Source: PKWO01 sp036384915 (lineage in GTDB: Bacteria; Pseudomonadota; Gammaproteobacteria; Burkholderiales; Burkholderiaceae_D). From it: a stretch of 45,140 nt of DNA. The DNA lies in NCBI GenBank assembly GCA_036384915.1, contig DASVLJ010000032.1:1-45140 (forward strand). The letters run 5' to 3'. Both the position numbers and the translations under genes were made by a program. Under the pieces are notes generated by a model. That model saw only the letters and a list, made by a program, of their open reading frames with translations, had not been told where the DNA came from and ran no database searches. Positions 39,944 to 45,140 of the stretch are shown here, in pieces. Position 1 is the stretch's first letter. Every line of letters starts with the position of its first letter.

Positions 39944-40594
39944 TTATTCGTCGACCAGTCGATTCTTGATCGCATAATGCGTCAACTCCGCATTGTGCTT
40001 GAGCTTCATCTTTTGCAGCACGCGCGAGCGGTACATGCTGATGGTCTTGACCGACAGGCTCAATTCCGCCGCAATGTCGCCCACCGACTTGCCGGAAGCG
40101 ATCATGGTCATGGTTTGATATTCGCGGTCCGACAGCGTTTCGTGCAAGGGTACATCGCGGTCTTCACCGACCTGGTTGGCCAGCTCCTGGGCCAGTGCGG
40201 CACTGACGTATTTCTTGCCGGACGCAACCAGCCTGATTGCCGTGACCAGATCCGACGGCGCACTCTGCTTGTTCATGTAGCCCGCCGCGCCTGCACGCAG
40301 CGAACGGATGGCGTATTGCTCTTCGCGGTACATGGAGAGCATCAGCACGGGAATCCTGGGGCACTCCTTGCGCAATTGCTTGAGCACCTCGATCCCGTTC
40401 CGGTCGGGCAGAGAGATATCGAGCAGGATGGCCTGGAAGCCGCCGCGCCGCGCCAGCTTGATGGCATCGAAACCGTTTTCGGCATTGCCGGCAACGATGA
40501 TGTCGGGGCTGTCGGCCAGGATGTGTTTCAAGCCTTCGCGCACGATGGCGTGGTCGTCGGCGATGAGGATTTTGATGACGTCTTTTGTTGCCAT
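39944..40594 (-). CDS. NarL/FixJ-type response regulator with LuxR HTH
   Basis: 216 residues. The receiver (about 7-125) has D13/D14 in IADDHAIVREG, phospho-acceptor D59 in LLDISLPDRNG, and a conserved Lys in YMNKQSAP. The LuxR-type HTH (about 150-210) has LSDREYQTMTMIASGKSVGDIAAEL, then LSVKTISMYRSRVLQKM. It is last in a four-gene operon, 22 bp after the kinase gene, and is the probable target of that kinase. It resembles UvrY/EvgA-type regulators in overall layout. Its output genes are not identified. Confidence 0.9.
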   Translation of the reverse strand: MATKDVIKILIADDHAIVREGLKHILADSPDIIVAGNAENGFDAIKLARRGGFQAILLDISLPDRNGIEVLKQLRKECPRIPVLMLSMYREEQYAIRSLRAGAAGYMNKQSAPSDLVTAIRLVASGKKYVSAALAQELANQVGEDRDVPLHETLSDREYQTMTMIASGKSVGDIAAELSLSVKTISMYRSRVLQKMKLKHNAELTHYAIKNRLVDE

Positions 40595-40616
40595 GTTTCG
40601 TATTTCAGGGCCAAGC

Positions 40617-41255
40617 TCAGGTTTTCCCCATGGGAAGCTCTACCACTGCGAGGGTACCATGCGGCGCTACGGCGCGTATGGAAAATTCGCCGCCCAGCTC
40701 TTCCGCGCGCCGCCGCATGCCCGCCAAGCCGGTTCCTTCGCGCGCGCCACGCTGCCCCGGCCCGACGCCGTCATCTTCCACTTCCAAAACCAGTTTGCCC
40801 ATTTCCTCGCGCAAGGCGACGCGAAGCCGGCGCGCCTGGGCATGCCTTCCAGCGTTGACGAGGCATTCGCGCAAGATGTAATACAAGGCTTGCGCTGCGG
40901 GGGAACGCATATCGAGAGAGGTTTGCGCCAGGTTGTGCGTGCATTGCAGCCCGGACTGGCGCGAAAATCCGGCAATCTGCTGCGCCAATACCTGGTCGAG
41001 CAGCCCTACCGGCGCACCATAGGTTTTATCGACGACGCCGTGCATGGAATCGATGGCGCTGTCGACCAGTTTGTCTATGTAAGCCCACTGCGCGTGCAAA
41101 TCCCCATCCTGCGGCAAGCGGCGCCCCAGCACGGCCAAGGCCATCTTGATCGCCGCCAGATCGCCGCCCAGGGCATCGTGCACGTCGCGCGCCAGGCGTT
41201 GCCGCTCCTGCGCGCGCGCCGCTTCCAGCTTGTCTTCCATGCCGCCTTTGCTCAT
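40617..41255 (-). CDS. Short NarL-type histidine kinase without sensor domain
   Basis: 212 residues from the ATG at 41255, which overlaps the stop of the GGDEF-EAL gene (ATGA). The HisKA_3 motif is RQRLARDVHDALGGDLAAIKM with phospho-acceptor H26. The HATPase domain has the N-box LRECLVNAGRHAQA, then VEDDGVGPGQ and EGTGLAGMRRRAEELGG. There is no membrane segment or sensory domain, so the input must come from a partner, possibly the GGDEF-EAL protein it is coupled to. The cognate regulator gene follows by 22 bp. A longer open frame to 41396 overlaps the upstream gene and is not supported. Confidence 0.88.
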   Translation of the reverse strand: MSKGGMEDKLEAARAQERQRLARDVHDALGGDLAAIKMALAVLGRRLPQDGDLHAQWAYIDKLVDSAIDSMHGVVDKTYGAPVGLLDQVLAQQIAGFSRQSGLQCTHNLAQTSLDMRSPAAQALYYILRECLVNAGRHAQARRLRVALREEMGKLVLEVEDDGVGPGQRGAREGTGLAGMRRRAEELGGEFSIRAVAPHGTLAVVELPMGKT

Positions 41256-43624
41256 GCCGCGCTCGAACGTTCCAGGGGTGCGGCGCCGGGCGGCGTCCAC
41301 TTGGCCACCCAGCCGGGCAGCTGTTCGGCGGGGATAGGCCGGCTCATAAAGTAGCCCTGCCCCTGGTCGCAGCCCATGCGCGCCAGCAGGCTCCACACCG
41401 CCTCGCTTTCCACGCCTTCGGCCACGACGCGCAAGCCCATGTTGTGCCCGAGGTCGATGGTCGAACGCACGATCTTGGCATCGTCGGCGTCGCGCTCCAT
41501 GTTCATCACGAAAGACTTGTCGATCTTGAGCTCATGCACCGGCAGGCGCTTGAGATAGGCCAGCGAAGAATAGCCCGTGCCGAAATCGTCGATCGACAAT
41601 TCCACGCCCAGGGCATGCAGGCCTTCCAGCGTGCTTTGCGCGCGCACCGGGTCGTCCATGATGGAGCTTTCGGTGATTTCCAGGCAAAATGAGCTCGAAT
41701 TGACACCGTAACGATTGAGCACGTCGGAGAATTTGCGCGGCAAATCCTGATCCAGCAGATCGCGCGCGGAGAGGTTGACCGAAATCTTGGCCTGGATGCC
41801 GCGCGCGCTCAAGTCGCTGCACAGCATGGCCGATTGCTCAAGCATCCAGCGCGTCAGCATGCGGATGAAGCCGGTTTTTTCGGAAAATGGAATGAAATAA
41901 TCGGGAAAGATCATGCCCTTTTCCGGATGCTGCCAACGTACCAAAGCCTCGAGACCGACGAATTCGCCGGAACCGAGCATCAGCTTGGGTTGCACGAACA
42001 GCTTGAACTCGCTGCGATCAAGCGCGCGGCGCAAATCGCTCAAGAGCGAGAGGCTTTCCTGGCTGGCACGGTCCAGGCCGGGTTCATAAAGCACGGCTTC
42101 GTTGCCGGAGAGCTTGGCCTCGTACATTGCCACCTCGGCGCGCGAGAGCAGCGTTTCGGCATCCGCGCCATGCGCCGGGAAACCGGAAATCCCGATCCCC
42201 GCCCCGAGGTCCACTGTCTGCTCGTCGAGGGAAATCGGCGTTTCCAGCGCCTTCAGGATTTTCGCCGCCAGGGTGCGCGCCTCGGTCGGCTCGGACATCG
42301 AAAGCAAGACCGCGAATTCATCGCCGCCCAGGCGCGCCAACGGATATTCCGGTCCGACCGTGTCCGTCAAGCGGTGCGCCACCTGGCGCAACAGCAAGTC
42401 GCCGAAATGATGGCCGAGCACGTCATTGACGTTCTTGATACGATCCAGGTTCATCATCAGGATGAAGCAGGCGCCGTTCTGCCTGCCAGCTGTGGCGATG
42501 GCTTCGTTCAGCATCAGAGCGAACTGTGCCCGGTTAGGCAGGTTCGTCAGGGTGTCCCAATATGCCAGACGGCGGATTTCGACTTCGCGCTTGGCGATAT
42601 CGTCGCGCATGCTGTTGAACGCCTGCGACAGCTTGCCGATTTCATCGTCGCGCTTGACCGCAATCTGGCCTTCATACTTGCCGCTGCCCAGCCGCTTGGC
42701 CGTCTCGGTCAGCTCGCGCAACGGGCCGGCAATGCGCTTGGCCGCAAAAAAGCTCATAATCACTGCCACGACGATAAGCGCGGCGGTAAATTGCATCATC
42801 GCGTACTGCAACTGTTTGTAAGGGGCAATGGCGGCATCGAGCGAGCGCTGCAGCACCACGAGCGCATGCTTGTCGCCCGTCAGCGGGAAAGTGCGGACGC
42901 TGTAGCTGCTGTCGCCCATCTCGATGCGTGCCATCGTCGGCAGCGCACTGCCCTGCGTTTTCAGCATGTCGGCCAATTCCTTTTCCTGCTCGCGGTTGAA
43001 GGTAGTGGCATCGACAAGCCAGCTGCCGTTGCCATCGGCCACAAGGAAAGATACCTCGAGCGAAGACAGGCCGCGCATGTCCTGGGCCAACTTGTCGTCG
43101 AGGGGGAACGCCATGGCAATCCACCCTATGGTGACCGGCGCACGCACGGGCACCACCAGCACCTGATAGATGCGGTTGTCAAAAATGCTGATGCCGACAG
43201 CGCCGTCGTTCTGTTCGGCCTGGTCGATCAGGGACAGGATGGTGTTTTCCAGGCTGCCGGCCGGACGCTGTACCGTGGTGGCCTTGATCTGGCGATCAAG
43301 GCCGACCAGCAGGGTCAACGAAGCATCGATCCGCTCTCCGAGCGTGATCAGCCCCGATTCGATGGTGGGCCTGTCGTCGGTGCCGATGGCGCTGCGAAAG
43401 CCCGTATCTTTCGCCAGTACGCGCGCGCTATCGGTCAATCTCTGCTTTTTCTGTTCGAGGAGGCGATTGAACAGATTTTCGCCCAGCCTCAATTGTTCGC
43501 GCATCGTCGCCTGCGCGTTCTCCACGATGCCGTTGCGGATAACGAAAAAGCCGCCGAGCTGCACGGCCAATACCAGTACGAGAAACAGTGTGACGATGCG
43601 GCTTTCAAGGGTGCGAAAATGCAT
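41252..43624 (-). CDS. Membrane-anchored GGDEF-EAL protein, probable c-di-GMP phosphodiesterase
   Basis: 790 residues from the ATG at 43624. TM1 at about 10-30, a large periplasmic sensor of double-Cache type (about 35-270), TM2 at about 276-294, and HAMP (about 295-347). The GGDEF domain has an intact GGDEF (433-437), but the first metal-binding Asp of DxDxFK reads Asn (N392 in MMNLDRIKNV), and no RxxD inhibitory site is seen. It is therefore probably not a cyclase. The EAL domain keeps EAL at about 559, NLSARDL, EITESS, IDDFGTGYSSL, LKIDKSF and AEGVES, so phosphodiesterase activity is expected. It follows the cupredoxin-like gene by 16 bp. Confidence 0.92.
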   Translation of the reverse strand: MHFRTLESRIVTLFLVLVLAVQLGGFFVIRNGIVENAQATMREQLRLGENLFNRLLEQKKQRLTDSARVLAKDTGFRSAIGTDDRPTIESGLITLGERIDASLTLLVGLDRQIKATTVQRPAGSLENTILSLIDQAEQNDGAVGISIFDNRIYQVLVVPVRAPVTIGWIAMAFPLDDKLAQDMRGLSSLEVSFLVADGNGSWLVDATTFNREQEKELADMLKTQGSALPTMARIEMGDSSYSVRTFPLTGDKHALVVLQRSLDAAIAPYKQLQYAMMQFTAALIVVAVIMSFFAAKRIAGPLRELTETAKRLGSGKYEGQIAVKRDDEIGKLSQAFNSMRDDIAKREVEIRRLAYWDTLTNLPNRAQFALMLNEAIATAGRQNGACFILMMNLDRIKNVNDVLGHHFGDLLLRQVAHRLTDTVGPEYPLARLGGDEFAVLLSMSEPTEARTLAAKILKALETPISLDEQTVDLGAGIGISGFPAHGADAETLLSRAEVAMYEAKLSGNEAVLYEPGLDRASQESLSLLSDLRRALDRSEFKLFVQPKLMLGSGEFVGLEALVRWQHPEKGMIFPDYFIPFSEKTGFIRMLTRWMLEQSAMLCSDLSARGIQAKISVNLSARDLLDQDLPRKFSDVLNRYGVNSSSFCLEITESSIMDDPVRAQSTLEGLHALGVELSIDDFGTGYSSLAYLKRLPVHELKIDKSFVMNMERDADDAKIVRSTIDLGHNMGLRVVAEGVESEAVWSLLARMGCDQGQGYFMSRPIPAEQLPGWVAKWTPPGAAPLERSSAA

Positions 43625-43640
43625 TGCGTTCACTTCGATA

Positions 43641-44267
43641 TCAATTCGACCCGGCACCGGGCTTGAGTTCGAGCTTGAAGCTGGCCGCGCCGTCGTCCCC
43701 TGCCATGGTCAATCCCTGTTCGACAAAAGGCACCGATATCGGCAGATTGTAGTGCCAGGCCCGCAATTGATATTTCCCGGGCGGCAGCGCATCGAGCCTG
43801 AGCTTGCCGGAGACATCGGTCTTGCCGAAAAATGGCGTATCGACCACTTCGACATAGGCGATCATCTGGTCGTGGATATTGCAGCCCAGGACCACCGTGC
43901 CGGCCTTATCGAACAGTTGCGGCGCAGCCGGCGTACCCGAATACAGCGGCAAATCGAACACCTTGGCCGGCGAAAACGAATAGACATGGTGCTTGACCGT
44001 GTCGTTATTGGGGAAATTGATCTCGGTACCGACCTGCACGACGGTCACCAGCGGGTTGAAGCGGCGCTTGCGCTGTTCGATTTCGACGGTGCGCCGCGCG
44101 GACCTGGGCAACACCTGCCCGGAAACCGGCTCGGCGTAGACCACGGCGTCGGCCAGCGGCACCCCGGCGGCATCGGTTACGTCCACAGAAAGGGACGCCG
44201 CCGATGCAAGCGCTGGCCCCGCCAGCAGGCAGACGAAGAGCGGCTTAAACACTAGGCGCAAGGTCAT
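43641..44267 (-). CDS. Periplasmic cupredoxin-fold protein (methylamine-utilisation-like annotation)
   Basis: 208 residues from the ATG at 44267, so that the signal peptide (MTLRLVFKPLFVCLLAGPALASA) starts cleanly. An alternative ATG at 44297 would extend the N-terminus. A beta-sandwich (about 70-145) carries type 1 copper ligands: H93/H94 in VKHHVYSF, and C129, H132 and M135 in GCNIHDQM, a C-x2-H-x2-M spacing. A carboxypeptidase-regulatory-like beta domain follows (GKLRLDALPPGKYQLRAWH). It is expected in the periplasm as a blue-copper or redox-sensing protein. First gene of the signalling operon. Confidence 0.8.
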   Translation of the reverse strand: MTLRLVFKPLFVCLLAGPALASAASLSVDVTDAAGVPLADAVVYAEPVSGQVLPRSARRTVEIEQRKRRFNPLVTVVQVGTEINFPNNDTVKHHVYSFSPAKVFDLPLYSGTPAAPQLFDKAGTVVLGCNIHDQMIAYVEVVDTPFFGKTDVSGKLRLDALPPGKYQLRAWHYNLPISVPFVEQGLTMAGDDGAASFKLELKPGAGSN

Positions 44268-44344
44268 TATCCGAAGCACTCGATCGAGAATGTCCATCAG
44301 CCTGATACTTTACACTGTAACAAGCCTCGCGAATAGTTTACTTA

Positions 44345-44445
44345 CTGCATCAATGTGGAGGGCTTGCAAAGAAGTGAAATGACTGACTTTGGCGTGCCGC
44401 GGCTTGTTCGTTCGGCGCGCTTTTTCCGAGTGCGGGACCGGCATT
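44345..44445 (+). repeat. Arm A of a ~101-bp inverted repeat flanking tRNA-Arg
   Basis: Aligned without gaps to the reverse complement of 44711-44811, 81 of 101 positions are identical. Fifteen of the 20 differences are transitions. It lies upstream of the cupredoxin gene and downstream of the tRNA terminator. Confidence 0.75.
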
Positions 44446-44495
44446 CACCCTAATGCGTTGAACGTTCGCGTAAGTGTCACCGATGCCCACAAAAG

Positions 44496-44533
44496 AAAAA
44501 ATCGCCAGTGAATTTCTTCACTGACGATTTTTT
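44496..44533. terminator. Bidirectional intrinsic terminator downstream of tRNA-Arg
   Basis: Stem AAAAAATCGCCAGTGAA / TTCACTGACGATTTTTT (one mismatch-type G-T) with loop TTTC. Both strands end in T-runs, so it can stop transcripts from either side. On the minus strand it lies just after the tRNA 3' end. Confidence 0.85.
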
Positions 44534-44541
44534 GGTGATGC

Positions 44542-44618
44542 TGGTGCGGCTGGCAGGAATCGAACCCACGACCCCTTGGTTCGTAGCCAAGTACTCTATC
44601 CAGCTGAGCTACAGCCGC
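44542..44618 (-). tRNA. tRNA-Arg (anticodon ACG)
   Basis: A 77-nt tRNA with encoded CCA. Acceptor stem GCGGCTG pairs with CAGCCGC, followed by A73 and CCA. The D-arm is AGCTCAGCTGGATAGAGT. The anticodon loop CTACGAA within TTGG...CCAA gives anticodon ACG. The T-arm has GGTTCGATTCC. It is transcribed from a -10 TATACT at 44633-44638 and ends at the hairpin at 44496-44533. Reading frames across it on the minus strand are artefacts of the tRNA. Confidence 0.98.
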
Positions 44619-44632
44619 GTAACTAAAACGAA

Positions 44633-44638
44633 AGTATA
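44633..44638 (-). promoter_or_regulatory. -10 element of the tRNA-Arg promoter
   Basis: TATACT on the minus strand, about 15 bp before the tRNA 5' end. A weak -35 (TTCCAT) lies 18 bp further upstream. The position suits direct transcription of the tRNA with a short leader. Confidence 0.55.
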
Positions 44639-44710
44639 GCACAGCTCTTTTGCAAAATGGAAGCCCCTTTTTTGATTTTCCATTTTTTCCTGTTTTTCGG
44701 GTTGACCCGA

Positions 44711-44811
44711 CATTCCGGCTCCACACTCGAAAAAAGCAAGCCAAGCGAATAAGTCGCGGCGCGCCAAAGTCAGTCAATTCACTTCTTTGTATGCCCCCCA
44801 CACCGATGCGG
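44711..44811 (-). repeat. Arm B of a ~101-bp inverted repeat flanking tRNA-Arg
   Basis: Reverse-complement partner of 44345-44445, 81/101 identical with no gaps. The best-conserved core is AAAGAAGTGAATTGACTGAC followed by TTTGGCGCGCC, read on the minus strand. The two arms enclose 265 bp holding the terminator, tRNA-Arg and its promoter. Confidence 0.75.
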
Positions 44812-44971
44812 CACATCGAAGGCCTCAATTTTTCCTCGCCTGGGCGGCAACTGTCGGCGACATACGCACCACCGTTCGTCAGTTGCACGGTCATTTCGCA
44901 CGCTTTTTGTCGATAGCCTTGGTAGTCGCGATTTTGGTCCCTCCCGAGCCTCAGCTCGACGTATATGTCTT

Positions 44972-44999
44972 TTATTGGTTATTGGTTATTGGTTATTGG
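44972..44999. repeat. Heptanucleotide tandem repeat, (TTATTGG)x4
   Basis: Four perfect copies of TTATTGG in a row, followed by TTAAAG. A unit of seven bases changes frame with copy number, so it could vary by slippage. No coding sequence spans it here. Confidence 0.85.
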
Positions 45000-45095
45000 T
45001 TAAAGTGGACCCGTCAGTCAAGACAGATTTTCAGCGAATTTAAGCTGTATCCATTTCTTCACACGCAGCGGAACAGCGCTGCCCTGGTTCTGTGC

Positions 45096-45140
45096 GGGGA
45101 GAATCCCCTGCGCAGCGTAGCGGAGCAGGGGATTCTCCCC
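45096..45140. repeat. Strong inverted repeat at the right window edge
   Basis: Arms GGGGAGAATCCCCTGC (45096-45111) and GCAGGGGATTCTCCCC (45125-45140) are perfectly complementary over 16 bp, with a 13-nt loop. Each arm also holds a smaller GGGGA...TCCCC hairpin. The right arm reaches the window end, so the repeat may be longer. It looks like a REP-type element. Confidence 0.75.

Larger units (their letters stand above)
44619..45140. other. Non-coding region after tRNA-Arg with repeats and hairpins
   Basis: No credible gene was found in these 522 bp. Reading frames present are short, lack a ribosome-binding site and match no known family. The stretch holds the tRNA promoter, arm B of the inverted repeat (44711-44811), a 7-bp tandem repeat (44972-44999) and a strong terminal hairpin (45096-45140). 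From about 44812 to 44971 I see nothing I can identify. Confidence 0.6.

Noticed and set aside
41834..43666. 610-codon open frame on the plus strand over the GGDEF-EAL gene
   Set aside because: Antisense to a gene with full GGDEF and EAL motifs; no recognisable domain of its own.
44445..44894. 149-codon frame on the minus strand across tRNA-Arg
   Set aside because: It includes AAVAQLDRVLGYEPRGRGFD, the usual artefact of translating a tRNA gene.
44972..44999. Could the heptamer repeat be a CRISPR array?
   Set aside because: Units are 7 bp with no spacers; no cas genes are in the window.

Overview
The window looks like a chromosomal segment of a betaproteobacterium, most likely Burkholderiales/Oxalobacteraceae-like (Janthinobacterium, Herminiimonas, Massilia or Duganella type). 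The reasons are moderately high GC, the protein families present, and a complete MSHA-type (type IVb) pilus locus. This is family-level recognition from reading the sequence; no search was run.

Layout. 1-278: right end of an IS5-like element cut by the window edge. 382-3437: small regulatory and accessory genes (an inverted-architecture HTH-REC response regulator, a small HTH protein, a YcgR/PilZ protein, a periplasmic 11-residue-repeat protein, a PIN nuclease), followed by a PLP aminotransferase coupled to the PIN gene. 4620-21965 (minus): the MSHA pilus locus in the order E-G-(B/F)-A-C-D-O-P-Q-I-I2-J-K-L-M-N. There are credible sigma70 promoters before mshE, mshA and mshI, and an intrinsic terminator after mshA. 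22153-31000: acyl-CoA metabolism. On the plus strand are an enoyl-CoA hydratase with a histidine phosphatase, then an APH-like kinase with an ACAD10/11-like dehydrogenase, then a periplasmic methyltransferase-like protein with a YfcG-type GST. On the minus strand is an operon of two acyl-CoA dehydrogenases and two MaoC hydratases.

31096-33546: an AT-rich small membrane protein and a QseBC/PmrAB-like two-component pair with phased ATTAAG-like repeats upstream. 33799-39801: a probable N-acetylglucosamine or chito-oligosaccharide uptake cluster (TonB-dependent receptor, GntR/HutC regulator, two tandem NagX-like membrane proteins). 39944-44267 (minus): a signalling operon of a cupredoxin-fold periplasmic protein, a membrane GGDEF-EAL protein with an altered GGDEF metal ligand, a sensorless NarL-type histidine kinase and a LuxR-type regulator. 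44542-44618 (minus): tRNA-Arg(ACG), flanked by a previously unexplained pair of ~101-bp inverted repeats that are 81/101 identical. The last ~500 bp hold repeats and hairpins but no credible gene.

How it fits together. Cyclic di-GMP is a recurring theme: a PilZ protein, the MshE ATPase with its c-di-GMP-binding N-domain, and a GGDEF-EAL enzyme are all here. That is consistent with surface attachment being switched by c-di-GMP. The strongest non-coding observations are the palindromic mshE promoter region, the helically phased repeats before the two-component operon, and the inverted repeats flanking tRNA-Arg.
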